The notes: generated by a model from the sequence alone, not told the origin. A stretch of DNA of 64,000 bases from an uncultured Pseudovibrio sp. (GCA_947496145.1 CANMBS010000001.1:124001-188000), one strand, 5' to 3'; positions 10,438-19,424 are shown, numbered from the stretch's first letter. Program-made: numbers and translations.

Positions 10438-10938
10438 ATGACTGACTACAGCTCACTTCCTTTTCGCCCTTGCGTTGGCATTATGCTCATCAACAAGGAT
10501 GGGCTCGTCTGGGCAGGCAAGCGTTTTGGTGACAAGCAACCTATTCCCGAGGAGTACGCCTGGCAGATGCCTCAGGGCGGGTTAGATAAAGGGGAAGACC
10601 CGCTGACAGCCGCCAAGCGGGAGCTTTATGAGGAAACCTCCGTCAAGTCGATCTCCCTTTTAGCAGAGGCACCTGATTGGTTCTCCTATGACTTCCCAGA
10701 GGACATCCAGAGGAAGGTGCGGAAGGCTAAGTATCGCGGACAGACACAGCGCTGGTTTGCCTTCCGTTTTGAAGGAAACGATAGTGAAATCAACATTCTC
10801 ACTCCACCAGATGGGCATGCGCAGGAATTTTGCGAATGGCGGTGGGAGAAGGCAGAAAACCTGCCGGGATTGGTGATCCCGTTTAAGCACGAGGTTTATG
10901 TTGATGTGATCAAAGTGTTTTCTGAGTTCGTCAACTAA
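10438..10938 (+). CDS. rppH: RNA pyrophosphohydrolase RppH
   Basis: RppH removes pyrophosphate from the 5' end of transcripts and so starts RNase E-dependent decay. The 166-residue protein carries a full Nudix box from Gly47 to Val69 (GGLDKGE then REL YEET spacing as expected), with the usual RPCVGIMLIN start and the QRWFAFRFEG block seen in RppH. Its position after the CtpA/YibQ-like genes is the usual one in alphaproteobacteria. The start ATG sits seven bases after a GGACC stretch. Confidence 0.95.
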   Translation: MTDYSSLPFRPCVGIMLINKDGLVWAGKRFGDKQPIPEEYAWQMPQGGLDKGEDPLTAAKRELYEETSVKSISLLAEAPDWFSYDFPEDIQRKVRKAKYRGQTQRWFAFRFEGNDSEINILTPPDGHAQEFCEWRWEKAENLPGLVIPFKHEVYVDVIKVFSEFVN

Positions 10939-10980
10939 AGTCAATATAGGGATTGAAAGGCAGAGCTCTTGCTTTGCCTG

Positions 10981-11517
10981 CTAATCTCCAGAGGAAGTGG
11001 AGCATTCCTTTTGCTGATAACGCTTTAGCATACCAAGCAATATTGCATCTTTTTCAGGACCCTGGGGTGTCAAACCCATTGAGGGCAACACGCGGCTCGG
11101 GCTACTGTACAGCTCCCGTAATCGTTTTTCTTCCTTCCACATTCTCTGGGCTGTTGCGAAGAAACCAGAACCCTTAGATATGTGAGCGATTGATATGGGG
11201 CCACTGCCCACAGTGTTGCCTCTCCTCTTCGGAGCCAGCGGGTATGCACCATTGATCAAACCCTTATTAAAATCATAGTGTGATAAGTCTGCGGTAATAT
11301 GGACAGCGTCTGCCCGTGTGCTGGTCCCAGCTTTTTGAATAACCAGCGAGTATGCACAACCGCTCAGCTCAATATTTCGCTCAACTCCGTCAATTTCCAC
11401 CAAATGACCTCGCAGAGCTGTCAAGAGTTCCTGTTTGGATGGCGTCGTAATTTGCTCATTTGCGACAGCCCCACTGCTGCCAATTAGCATGGCCATAAAA
11501 GATACGATAAACTTCAC
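10981..11517 (-). CDS. Hypothetical secreted protein
   Basis: The 178-residue product starts with GTG, preceded by a good AAGGGGAA ribosome site. The N-terminus (FIVSFMAMLIGSSGAVANE) is a clear signal peptide with a likely cleavage after AVA. The mature part is mixed alpha/beta with two cysteines near residue 54 and near the C-terminus (KECSTSSGD), which could form a disulphide. No domain is recognised. It is transcribed towards rppH and stands alone. Confidence 0.6.
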   Translation of the reverse strand: MKFIVSFMAMLIGSSGAVANEQITTPSKQELLTALRGHLVEIDGVERNIELSGCAYSLVIQKAGTSTRADAVHITADLSHYDFNKGLINGAYPLAPKRRGNTVGSGPISIAHISKGSGFFATAQRMWKEEKRLRELYSSPSRVLPSMGLTPQGPEKDAILLGMLKRYQQKECSTSSGD

Positions 11518-11801
11518 AAAATTCCCCTTTAAATATATGCAGCTTGTATATCACTATTACTGCCGTCGATTCCCGCAGGCCATAGCGTTGGCGGAGTTCT
11601 GCGGTTTCAGCGATTAGAAAGGGGAATCACCATGTAAAATTTGCGGTATAGACTCGCTCTTTTTTACTCAGCATTTAGATGGTGTACGGTGATCAGAATA
11701 GTTGCTGTCACCTCCGTGTCGGGGTGATGTCGTCCTTCTGTCGTGGTGTTTTACTTCAGAAACTTCCAGATTGCGTCCTATTGAAAAACAGGAATACATC
11801 C

Positions 11802-12281
11802 GTGATTGTCAGAAAACTACGCATTGAGAAAGGGCTTTCGCAAGAACAGCTCGCACATATGGCTGGTATCAGCACACGTACTTTACAACGCATTGAACGT
11901 GGTGCGAATGCAAGCCCGGAAACTTTAAAATGCATCGCTTCTGTTCTGGACACGGATTTTGGTGATCTAAGGAAGGATCAGGAAATGCCATCAAGTACAC
12001 ACGGTATTTTGCCGGAACTCTCTCCCAAAGAGCAGAAGGCAATGGAGTATGTGCGCGATATCCGTTCGTTTTACATGCATCTCATCCAATACGCAGTCAT
12101 TATCACTGCGCTGGCAGGGCTGAATCTTTACAGCTCTCCGGGATACCTCTGGTTCCTTTGGGCGGCGGCAGGCTGGGGCATTGGCGTTATGGCCCATGGG
12201 CTGAGCGTGTTCGAGATTTTCAACCCATTTGGAGATGACTGGGAAAAACGCCAGATTGAGAAGCGAATGGGAAAGCGGTGA
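11802..12281 (+). CDS. XRE-family regulator with a C-terminal 2TM domain
   Basis: The N-terminal 60 residues form a Cro/CI-type helix-turn-helix (KLRIEKGLSQEQLAHMAGIS, then RTLQRIERG). After a linker the C-terminal part has two hydrophobic segments (LIQYAVIITALAGLNLY and YLWFLWAAAGWGIGVMAH) and ends in a charged WEKRQIEKRMGK, the layout of the 2TM domain. A membrane-anchored transcription factor is thus likely. The frame extends back to 11679, but the GTG at 11802 has AGGA nine bases upstream and gives the usual N-terminus. It runs convergently with the tetR-type gene. Confidence 0.75.
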   Translation: MIVRKLRIEKGLSQEQLAHMAGISTRTLQRIERGANASPETLKCIASVLDTDFGDLRKDQEMPSSTHGILPELSPKEQKAMEYVRDIRSFYMHLIQYAVIITALAGLNLYSSPGYLWFLWAAAGWGIGVMAHGLSVFEIFNPFGDDWEKRQIEKRMGKR

Positions 12282-12307
12282 TATAACTTCGTGCTTGCGG
12301 AGGGCTA

Positions 12308-12979
12308 TCAACTCTGGCCTTTTGCCAGAATGCCATACATACAGACTTCAATGGCGTTGGTCAGGCTTTGTTGGAAATCCACTTTCAAGAATGCCAGATC
12401 CGGGTGCTCCAATGCAGCCATTGTATTTTTACGATCGGCTTTCATAGGCCAGAGGCCTGCAATGATCGTGAAAACGAGCTGAACAACTGCCTGCGCACCT
12501 TCTTCAGTAAGCGCAGGCACCACCGAAGACAACGTCCCCGCCATTATGCGGTGCCTTTGCAAGAACTGTAATTTGACTTTTACAATGCGCTCTACGGAAA
12601 GGTTATACTCCAGAATGGGTGCAAGCTGGCTCACGAGCAAGCACAAGCGCGGATAAGCAAAGCAGACAGCAGCCCAGAGCTGGGCAATCTGCTTCAGATC
12701 AGATGTTTCGGCTGTTCCCTCTAATTTCCTGCGAAATTCTGCAATCATCAGGTCGGCTTCTTCCAAAAGCAGCACAACAAGGATTTCTTCGCGGCTTTCG
12801 TAGTAGCGATAGAGGCTTGACTTAGCGAGGCCAACCTCACGGGCAATTGCTGAAAGACTCGTTTTTTCAATGCCGTCACGGTCCATGATGGTGCGTGTTG
12901 CTGCCAGAATGAGCGCTTCACGTTCGGCAACATGCTCATCAGTCCGGGCGCGTTGATAGGCCTTTTCGTTTTCTGCCAT
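12308..12979 (-). CDS. TetR-family transcriptional regulator
   Basis: The 223-residue protein has a TetR DNA-binding domain at about 13-60 (EALILAATRTIMDRDG, then SLSAIAREVGLAKSSLYRYY) and a helical ligand domain. The start is the ATG at 12979, preceded by GGAGAG; a further ATG at 13000 lacks a site. It faces the SDR gene at 13096 across a 116-base gap holding a palindrome (13004-13028), so it most likely represses both itself and the SDR gene. The inducer is unknown. Confidence 0.88.
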   Translation of the reverse strand: MAENEKAYQRARTDEHVAEREALILAATRTIMDRDGIEKTSLSAIAREVGLAKSSLYRYYESREEILVVLLLEEADLMIAEFRRKLEGTAETSDLKQIAQLWAAVCFAYPRLCLLVSQLAPILEYNLSVERIVKVKLQFLQRHRIMAGTLSSVVPALTEEGAQAVVQLVFTIIAGLWPMKADRKNTMAALEHPDLAFLKVDFQQSLTNAIEVCMYGILAKGQS

Positions 12980-13003
12980 GTTACATCTCTCCAGTTGCAC
13001 GCA

Positions 13004-13028
13004 AATAAACGACCACTAGTCGGTTATT
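13004..13028. promoter_or_regulatory. Probable TetR operator
   Basis: AATAAACGAC and GTCGGTTATT form a nearly perfect inverted repeat (9 of 10 positions) around the 5-base spacer CACTA. It sits between the divergent TetR and SDR genes and overlaps the -35 element proposed for the SDR gene. The size and spacing suit a TetR dimer. Confidence 0.65.
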
Positions 13029-13055
13029 GACTCTCTCTTATTCCACAAATAAGCT
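13027..13055 (+). promoter_or_regulatory. Probable sigma70 promoter of the SDR gene
   Basis: TTGACT at 13027-13032 is followed after 17 bases by TAAGCT at 13050-13055. The -35 element overlaps the right end of the palindromic operator, which would explain repression by TetR binding. The -10 match is weak. Confidence 0.4.
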
Positions 13056-13095
13056 ACCGACGTTCTGTTAATTTGACAATCTCAGGAAAGAGCGC

Positions 13096-14010
13096 ATGAA
13101 CCGGCAGCGGAATAAGAATAGCACTCAAGACCTTGCAGGAAAAATTGCGGTGGTGACAGGCGGGAGTACAGGTCTCGGCTTTCAATCCACACTAGAGCTG
13201 TCAGAGCGCGGTGCTCATGTGGTCATCGCTTGTCGCTCTTTTGAAAAAGGGGAAGCAGCTATCACTCGGGTGAGTCAACATGTACCCAATGCGTCGCTGG
13301 AGGTTATTCCGCTCAACCTGACCTCTCACAAAAGCATTCACCAGTTTGCAAAAGCCTTTCACAACTCACATTCGCGGCTCGATATTCTGCTTAATAATGC
13401 AGGTGTGGTGAATCTGAAAGAACTCGCGCATACCGCTGAAGGTTGGGAGATGCATTTTGCGACCAATCATCTTGGACATTTTCTGCTGACCGGATTGTTG
13501 TTTGAAACGCTCGTCGCAACGCCGGACGCCCGCGTCGTAACTGTTTCCAGTGGTGCCTACAAAGCAGCGAAGATGCACTTTGATGATCTGCACTGGCAAA
13601 AACGGCCTTATGCGCGTATTGGCAGCTATGGAGAAAGCAAGCTGGCGAACCTGCTGTTTATGTTTGCGTTGCAACGCCGGTTTGAAGCTGCTGGCGTTTC
13701 CGCAAAGTCCATGTCAGCTCATCCCGGTTTGGCAGCAACGGAGCGGCAGCAATCCATCGGCATTGGCGGGTGGTTGTCTCGCGTTATAGCTCGTCCCGTG
13801 GAGTTTGGTGTCCGACCTCAGATGATGGCCGCGACTGAACCCGGCCTTGTTGCCTGCTCAATTCTTGGACCGCGCTTTGGGTTATGGGGTCGCCCAACCC
13901 CAGCAAAACTATCAGGGCAAGCAGTTGATGTGTCTATTCAGGAGAAACTTTGGGCAATTTCTGAGGAGCTGACAGGGTTTCAGTACCCCAAATCAAACAG
14001 TGCGGCTTGA
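13096..14010 (+). CDS. Short-chain dehydrogenase/reductase (retinol-dehydrogenase-like)
   Basis: The 304-residue protein is a classical SDR: the nucleotide motif TGGSTGLG near residue 22, LLNNAGVV, a Ser in TVSSGAYK and a YGESKLAN active site (YxxxK). The length and the long SAHPGLAAT region resemble the RDH/WWOX-like branch, which acts on hydrophobic alcohols or aldehydes. The substrate cannot be told. The ATG follows AGGAAAG. It is divergent from a TetR regulator and probably induced by that regulator's ligand. Confidence 0.88.
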   Translation: MNRQRNKNSTQDLAGKIAVVTGGSTGLGFQSTLELSERGAHVVIACRSFEKGEAAITRVSQHVPNASLEVIPLNLTSHKSIHQFAKAFHNSHSRLDILLNNAGVVNLKELAHTAEGWEMHFATNHLGHFLLTGLLFETLVATPDARVVTVSSGAYKAAKMHFDDLHWQKRPYARIGSYGESKLANLLFMFALQRRFEAAGVSAKSMSAHPGLAATERQQSIGIGGWLSRVIARPVEFGVRPQMMAATEPGLVACSILGPRFGLWGRPTPAKLSGQAVDVSIQEKLWAISEELTGFQYPKSNSAA

Positions 14011-14015
14011 GTGAG

Positions 14016-14038
14016 GGGCACCTTATGAAGAGGTGCCC
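14016..14038. terminator. Hairpin at the convergent SDR/queG junction
   Basis: GGGCACCT (14016-14023) pairs perfectly with AGGTGCCC (14031-14038) around a 7-base loop. It follows the SDR stop codon and covers the queG stop codon on the other strand. No T run follows on either side, so termination is a guess. Confidence 0.4.
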
Positions 14039-15183
14039 TGCTCCCACTCTTCTTTCACTAGCTTGCTTTGCTCATTCACCAATGCAGTCGCTTTATATGC
14101 GTTGAAGTCAGAGGACGGAACAAGTTGAGCCAATGCCCAGACAGCGGTAGCGCGGACGGTTTCGTCTTCGTCTTGCAGGTGTTCCAATACGTGCGGGATG
14201 AGTTTTTCTTCAGCGCTATTGCCTGCTGCGATAAGGCAGTTGCGGATGAAGCGGTTGCGGCCAATGCGCTTTACCGGAGAGCCCGAGAAGAACTTGCGGA
14301 AGGTTGGATCGTCCAGTTGCAGTAGGTTTGCAAGAGCTGGTTCCATCAGATCTTCACGAGCCTGAAGTTTGGCCTGACTGGCTGACTGGGCGAATTTGTT
14401 CCATGGGCAGACCGAGAGGCAATCATCACAGCCGTAAATGCGGTTGCCCATTGGTTTGCGGAATTCCAGCGGGATCGGGCCATGGTGTTCGATGGTCAGG
14501 TAGGAGATACAGCGATTTGCATCTACCTGATATGGCGCTGGGAAGGCTGAAGTCGGGCAGACTGTGAGGCAGCGTTTGCAGTTGCCGCAATGGTCCACTT
14601 CAGGCTCATCCAATGGCAGGTCCAGCGTTGAAAAGATTGCACCGAGGAAGAACCAGGACCCTAGTTCCCGAGAGACAAGGTTGGAGTGTTTGCCCTGCCA
14701 GCCAAGCCCGGCGGAATGGGCCAGTGGTTTTTCCATGACGGGGGCCGTGTCTACAAACACTTTCACATCACCGCCGCCTTTGGAGACCAGCAGGCTTGCA
14801 AGCTCTTTCATCTTGCCTTTGATGATATCGTGGTAATCGCGGTTACGAGCGTAAACTGAGATGTGAGCTTTGTCTGGCTTATCCCGCATTTCCATGGGGT
14901 CGATATCCGGCCCGTAGTTCATGGCAAGCATAACGACTGAGCGAGCTTCCGGCCAAAGCTCCAGCGGGCTGGAGCGCCTGACTTCAGTTTCCGGCATCCA
15001 CTCCATAGTGGCGTGATAACCTTGCTCGATGAAGTGATGCAGGCGCTCGGGCGCAAGGGGGATGGCATCGGCTGTGGTGATACGGATGTCATCGAACCCG
15101 ATTGCACGTGCACGTTTGATCAGGTCTGCTTTTACTCGTGCAGCCTGTTTTTCTGTCAGATTTGTGTCTGAGTGAGGTTTCAG
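14023..15183 (-). CDS. queG: Epoxyqueuosine reductase QueG
   Basis: QueG reduces epoxyqueuosine to queuosine in tRNA, using cobalamin and two 4Fe-4S clusters. Two cluster motifs are visible: CGNCKRCLTVCP and CDDCLSVCPWNKF. The C-terminal part has a HEAT-like DEDETVRATAVWALAQL. The start is odd: between the family-like N-terminus (DLIKRARAIGFDDIRI) and an ATG 130 bases inside the upstream GST gene (15309) the frame has no ATG, GTG or TTG. The CTG at 15183-15181 overlaps the GST stop as CTGA and has GGA nine bases upstream, so I set the start there. The alternative is a long overlap from 15309. Confidence 0.9.
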   Translation of the reverse strand: MKPHSDTNLTEKQAARVKADLIKRARAIGFDDIRITTADAIPLAPERLHHFIEQGYHATMEWMPETEVRRSSPLELWPEARSVVMLAMNYGPDIDPMEMRDKPDKAHISVYARNRDYHDIIKGKMKELASLLVSKGGGDVKVFVDTAPVMEKPLAHSAGLGWQGKHSNLVSRELGSWFFLGAIFSTLDLPLDEPEVDHCGNCKRCLTVCPTSAFPAPYQVDANRCISYLTIEHHGPIPLEFRKPMGNRIYGCDDCLSVCPWNKFAQSASQAKLQAREDLMEPALANLLQLDDPTFRKFFSGSPVKRIGRNRFIRNCLIAAGNSAEEKLIPHVLEHLQDEDETVRATAVWALAQLVPSSDFNAYKATALVNEQSKLVKEEWEQGTSS

Positions 15184-15872
15184 AAGTCGAGATCCGCGTA
15201 GGTCTTTGCCGCAGGCATGCCGAGCATCTTGTCCGCCAGAACCGGGCGGAAGCTTGGACGCGATTTCATCCGCGCGTACCAGCTCTTCACATTTTCGTCC
15301 TCGGACCATGGAACTTCACCAAGATAGTCTGCACAGGAGAGAAGGCTTGCGGCGGCGAGGTCTGCAAATGAGATTCTGTCGCCTGCCAACCACTTTCGGG
15401 TGGCTGCAAGATATCCGATATAGCGCATGTGGTTCAGCATATTGGCGCGAGCGACCCGAAGGACGCTTGAATCCGGCTGTCCACCACCCTGGCTGTCCGG
15501 CATCTCCTGTTTGTAAATGCGTTCTTGCACCATGTAGCCAATAACCTCATAGAGGAATTTTTGCAAAAACCAGGAGACGAGGCGGCGCGTTTCTGCACGT
15601 GCTTCGGGGTGATCAGGCAGCAAACGACGGTTTGGAATAGCATATCCACGGGTTTCGTCGAGATATTCCATGATAACCATGGCACCGCACACAGCAGGGC
15701 CATCATTTTCCTTCAAAACGGGCAGAGTGCCTGCCGGGTTCATCATAAGGAAGTCGTGGCGGCGTGCCCAAGGGTACTCCGTCTGACATTCAAACGGAGT
15801 TCCATATTCTCCGAGCGCTAAGCGGACAAAGCGCGATTCTGGAGAGAAAGGATGATGATAGAGCTTGAGCAT
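15180..15872 (-). CDS. Glutathione S-transferase family protein
   Basis: The 230-residue protein has the thioredoxin-like N-terminal domain of GSTs (MLKLYHHPFSPESRFVRLAL, then NPAGTLPVL with the cis-proline and the VIMEYLDE glutathione-contact stretch) and an all-helical C-terminal domain (ISFADLAAASLLSCADYLGEV). The Ser in PFSPESR could be the catalytic residue. The substrate is unknown. It is directly upstream of and overlaps queG, an arrangement kept in related genomes. Confidence 0.88.
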   Translation of the reverse strand: MLKLYHHPFSPESRFVRLALGEYGTPFECQTEYPWARRHDFLMMNPAGTLPVLKENDGPAVCGAMVIMEYLDETRGYAIPNRRLLPDHPEARAETRRLVSWFLQKFLYEVIGYMVQERIYKQEMPDSQGGGQPDSSVLRVARANMLNHMRYIGYLAATRKWLAGDRISFADLAAASLLSCADYLGEVPWSEDENVKSWYARMKSRPSFRPVLADKMLGMPAAKTYADLDF

Positions 15873-16016
15873 TCTTCTGATTTATGAGCAAACCTGTAAC
15901 CAAATGGTTGCTATAGGAATGTAATTTGTCTCAAAAGAGTCTTGAGAGCATAAACCCTAGGGGAAAACGGGGACAACCTAACAATAACCCCAGAAATGAT
16001 GGGAGACCAACGTTTT

Positions 16017-16826
16017 ATGACCACCGATAGTATCGTCGGCGCGCTTGTGCTCGGCATAGTTGAGGGGCTGACTGAATTCATTCCAGTTTCTTCAACCGGG
16101 CATCTGCTTCTGATAGGACATTTCATCGGCTTTAAAAGCGAAGGGCGCGCCTTTGAGGTGATGATTCAACTTGGTGCTATCGCCGCGATCCTGAGTGTTT
16201 ATTTCACCCGCCTCACTCGTATTGCGCTGGCCTTGCCGACAAGTGCTAAGGCACGGCATTTCACCATCGGTGTTTTGCTGGCGTTTTTGCCCGCCGCAGC
16301 CATTGGTGCGTTAGCTTATGATTTTATCAAAGCGGTTCTGTTCGAAACCCCTGCTCTTGTATGTGTCACTCTGATTTTGGGCGGCATTATTATGCTGCAG
16401 GTGGACAGGATGCCTTTGCAGGCGCGTTACACCAATGTGGAAGATTATCCGCTGTCGCTTTATATCAAGATCGGCTTTGCACAATGCATGGCGATGATAC
16501 CGGGCGTTTCTCGCAGTGGCGCTACGATTGTTGCATCCTTACTGATGGGAACGGATAAGCGATCTGCGGCAGAGTTCTCTTTTTTCTTAGCTATGCCAAC
16601 TATGGTTGGTGCGTTTGTGTTCGATTTTCTGAAGAACAAAGATGCACTCGGGCAAGATGACTGGACGCTGATTATTATCGGGTTGGTTTCGTCATTTATC
16701 GCCGGGTTCTTTGTGGTGCGCAGCTTGTTGGATTATGTTTCCAGACATGGATTTGCGCTGTTTGGCTGGTGGCGCATCATTGTTGGCGGGATAGGGCTGC
16801 TTGGGCTGATCCTGACGCAGACCTGA
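16017..16826 (+). CDS. uppP: Undecaprenyl-diphosphatase UppP (BacA)
   Basis: UppP is an inner-membrane enzyme that recycles undecaprenyl pyrophosphate for peptidoglycan and other envelope polymers, and gives bacitracin tolerance. The first motif [14 protein letters not shown] lies at residues 16-29 and the second, [12 protein letters not shown], is also present. Seven or so hydrophobic helices follow the family pattern in 269 residues. The ATG at 16017 gives the usual N-terminus and has GGGAGA upstream; the frame could extend to 15996. Confidence 0.96.
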   Translation: MTTDSIVGALVLGIVEGLTEFIPVSSTGHLLLIGHFIGFKSEGRAFEVMIQLGAIAAILSVYFTRLTRIALALPTSAKARHFTIGVLLAFLPAAAIGALAYDFIKAVLFETPALVCVTLILGGIIMLQVDRMPLQARYTNVEDYPLSLYIKIGFAQCMAMIPGVSRSGATIVASLLMGTDKRSAAEFSFFLAMPTMVGAFVFDFLKNKDALGQDDWTLIIIGLVSSFIAGFFVVRSLLDYVSRHGFALFGWWRIIVGGIGLLGLILTQT

Positions 16827-16851
16827 TCAAACGCTGCAGAAATGGGGCGCT

Positions 16852-18042
16852 TTATTTCAGCTGTGAAGCTGGGGTGTGTTTGAAACTGTAGCCGCTATCC
16901 AGCCAGTCCTGAAACCTGCTTTGGGTATCCGGGTCGCTCAGATCATAGTGGGTAACCGGGCCGGATTTGGGGAGAGTGGTGGCATCGCCCAACAGAGCCA
17001 TGTCCAAAGTCTGACAGTTGGTGTGGTAGAGTTCTACGGTTTCTTTTCTGGTTTTTTGCAGATAGGCGGTGTGGGAGATTCTGCCAGATCTGTCATCACG
17101 AAAATTCATAATACCAGATTCCTCAATCTTTCTGTCGTCAAACAACTTTTCAACGGTTTCTTCGGAGATCCCCATCAACTCGGCGTAACCTACCGGATAG
17201 CCATCCACCGTGTTTCCACTCATAAGAATTTGGCGCATGTATTCAGTCAGGTTTCCTTCAATAACACCAACTCTCATGGCAGCGTTGTAACAGATCTGGG
17301 GTCGCCAACTTTCTTTGTTTTTTACATAATCAGTCTCGAGGTTTCCTTGCAGCTTCTTTTCGTCCACACGGAGACTTTCCGGTATTTGTGTCTCTGAGGC
17401 TTCCAGCCAATCCACTTCTTTCTGAATTTGGTGAACAGTCTTTGAACAAGACTTCAGAGTTCTGGGCACTTCATCAAGCGTGCGAGCTTGCAGACTATCT
17501 TCCAGATGGTCGAGTTTCCTGCTAAGCTTTTCACAAATCGAGTTGAATTTATACATCTTCTTTGCCCCACGCTTGCTAAAATATGCGCGTTTGGCGAAGG
17601 CCGCTTTTCGTTTTGAATACTCGGAATACTCCTGCCTCAATGTGTCGGTTTCTTTAGAATAACCTGCGAAACTTTGCTCAGCACTTTCAATCATACCTGC
17701 AACGCTGGCGATACCTTTTTTTAGCTCTGAAAAAGTTGAAACAATTGCCTTTTGGTTATTTCTTTCAATCGCATTTTGAGCCTCTTTCACACCGGCTCGC
17801 AGCGCTTCATTCAGCTTTCTGAAGGTGGAGCTGTGCGCCTTGCTCTGTTTAAGGATGTCACTTTTTTTGGTGAGTTGCGAAATATTTTGCTTAAACTCTG
17901 CAAGCTGCAGAGCTTCGTCACTTTTCAAGCTACTACCATTGGAAGCTTCGGTGTGTTGTTCTGCAGCAGCCACGTTCTGCCCAAGTTGTTCGAGCACATC
18001 ACAGGCCCATTGTTCTTCAGGGGTCATAGTGGTTTGCGGCAT
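16852..18042 (-). CDS. Unrecognised coiled-coil protein with possible Cys/His residues of a hydrolase
   Basis: I do not recognise this 396-residue protein. Residues 40-215 are charged and helical with several coiled-coil stretches (SELKKGIASVAGMIES, EKLSRKLDHLEDSLQ). The last 150 residues look globular, with ICYNAAMRVGV around Cys251, His340 and a THYDLSDPDT block with His365. Cys before His before Asp is the order of papain-like enzymes, but that is only a guess. There is no signal peptide or membrane segment. The ATG follows GGAAAAG; a TTG four codons earlier is possible. It lies between uppP and the NDUFA9-like gene, which are often close in relatives, so it may be an insertion; its bases are AT-richer than its neighbours. 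Confidence 0.7.
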   Translation of the reverse strand: MPQTTMTPEEQWACDVLEQLGQNVAAAEQHTEASNGSSLKSDEALQLAEFKQNISQLTKKSDILKQSKAHSSTFRKLNEALRAGVKEAQNAIERNNQKAIVSTFSELKKGIASVAGMIESAEQSFAGYSKETDTLRQEYSEYSKRKAAFAKRAYFSKRGAKKMYKFNSICEKLSRKLDHLEDSLQARTLDEVPRTLKSCSKTVHQIQKEVDWLEASETQIPESLRVDEKKLQGNLETDYVKNKESWRPQICYNAAMRVGVIEGNLTEYMRQILMSGNTVDGYPVGYAELMGISEETVEKLFDDRKIEESGIMNFRDDRSGRISHTAYLQKTRKETVELYHTNCQTLDMALLGDATTLPKSGPVTHYDLSDPDTQSRFQDWLDSGYSFKHTPASQLK

Positions 18043-18214
18043 GAGCTTTTCCAAAGTTTGACGGTGTTAGTGCTACACAGGCCTATCCCTACCTTATTAT
18101 GCTTTTCTCGCCCTTCGCAGTGTGAGCTTTTCATGCGATTAGTAAATGCTATTTTACGCGGGAAACGCAGGCTTTAGACAAACTGCTCGCATTTTCTTCA
18201 AGCCGCTGAAACTA

Positions 18215-18247
18215 CAAAAAACCCCGCGAAGTGCGGGGCTTTGTTTT
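18215..18247 (-). terminator. Intrinsic terminator, strong on the minus strand
   Basis: CCCCGC and GCGGGG form a tight stem around GAAGT (centred on 18229). Read on the minus strand it is followed by TTTTTTG, on the plus strand by CTTTGTTTT. It serves the NDUFA9-like gene that ends at 18268. Confidence 0.85.
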
Positions 18248-18267
18248 CATTACAATTTCCAGAGAAG

Positions 18268-19245
18268 CTATTTATTTTGCTTTCTCTCATCATATTGGCC
18301 ATGAGGGCGGAATTTATCGAGATAAGTGGGAAGGATTGCTTCCATAGAACGAGGCTCAATGCCAAGCCCTTCGAAAGTGCGTTTTTCGTCGAGCGCCTGC
18401 TGGCTGACTACATTGTCGCTTTTTAGCAGATTTACCTGATCGACGGTCAACATTGGTTTTGGCAACAACTGTAAGAAGCGCGCCTGCAAACGTGCCAGAG
18501 GGAATGGCAGAGACACGAGCCTGCGCTTACGCATGATAACCTCCATCATGAGCTGCAAGCACTCTTTAAAGGTTGCAATTTGCGGACCGCCAAGCTCAAA
18601 AATTTTGCCCGTTTCAACAGTACCTTCAACGGCGTTTGCAATGGCAAGGGCAACATCACCAACATAGACTGGCTGGAATTTGGTATGGCCTCCGCCAATC
18701 AATGGCAGTAACGGGGATAACTGTGCCATGCTGCCAAAGCGGTTGAAAAAATCATCTTCTGGCCCAAAAACAATTGACGGACGGAAGATAACAGCATTTG
18801 GCATTGCTTCTAAAACAGCTTGCTCACCTGCCGCCTTCGTTTTTGCATAGACTGCTGAGCTGTTTGCATCTGCTCCAATTGCAGAAACATGAACAAACCG
18901 GTCAATGCCCTGTTCCTTACAAACCTGAGCAACGATTGCCGGGCCCTGTGCCTGAACGCTTTCAAACTTCTGTGCGCCCTTTTCGTAGAGAATGCCAACC
19001 AGATTGATCACAGCGTCAGAGCCTGCAATTGCCTGTTCAACAGATTTCCTGTTTCTCACGCTCGCGGCTACCGGCATGATCTGTCCAACCGCCCCCAGCG
19101 GCTGCAAATGCTCTGCAAGTTCAGGATGGCGGACAGCGACGCGAACGCTGTAGCCTCGTTCTGCAAGGATTTTGATTGTGTGACGACCAATAAATCCTGA
19201 CCCACCGAAAACGGTGATAAGTTTCCCGTTAAGCGCTTGCGCCAT
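18268..19245 (-). CDS. Complex I NDUFA9-like NAD(P)-binding protein
   Basis: The 325-residue protein is an atypical short-chain dehydrogenase: LITVFGGSGFIGRHT is the dinucleotide motif near the N-terminus, with RVAVRHP, LVGILYE, FVHVSAIGAD and YAKTKAAGE following. It matches the NDUFA9 branch, which in alphaproteobacteria and mitochondria is linked to respiratory complex I; in bacteria the role is less sure. The second ATG (19245) is best placed after AGGTGG. The gene ends in front of a strong terminator and is near uppP as in relatives. Confidence 0.88.
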   Translation of the reverse strand: MAQALNGKLITVFGGSGFIGRHTIKILAERGYSVRVAVRHPELAEHLQPLGAVGQIMPVAASVRNRKSVEQAIAGSDAVINLVGILYEKGAQKFESVQAQGPAIVAQVCKEQGIDRFVHVSAIGADANSSAVYAKTKAAGEQAVLEAMPNAVIFRPSIVFGPEDDFFNRFGSMAQLSPLLPLIGGGHTKFQPVYVGDVALAIANAVEGTVETGKIFELGGPQIATFKECLQLMMEVIMRKRRLVSLPFPLARLQARFLQLLPKPMLTVDQVNLLKSDNVVSQQALDEKRTFEGLGIEPRSMEAILPTYLDKFRPHGQYDERKQNK

Positions 19246-19395
19246 TTTCATCCACCTTTACCTAAGTTTTGCAGGTACACGTATTACTGCGCATAACCCT
19301 CAAAAAACCTATAATTCATGGGATGTTAATACGCTTAAGGGATCACGATGTGAAGTCGCTCTGTGGAGAAATTAAAACTCTTTGCAAATGCGCAA

Positions 19396-19424
19396 TTGAC
19401 AATCTGAGTACAGAACACTAGAAC
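19396..19424 (+). promoter_or_regulatory. Probable promoter of tRNA-Leu
   Basis: A consensus TTGACA (19396-19401) is followed after 17 bases by TAGAAC (19419-19424). The predicted start is about 55 bases before the tRNA, the only gene directly downstream on this strand. Confidence 0.45.
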
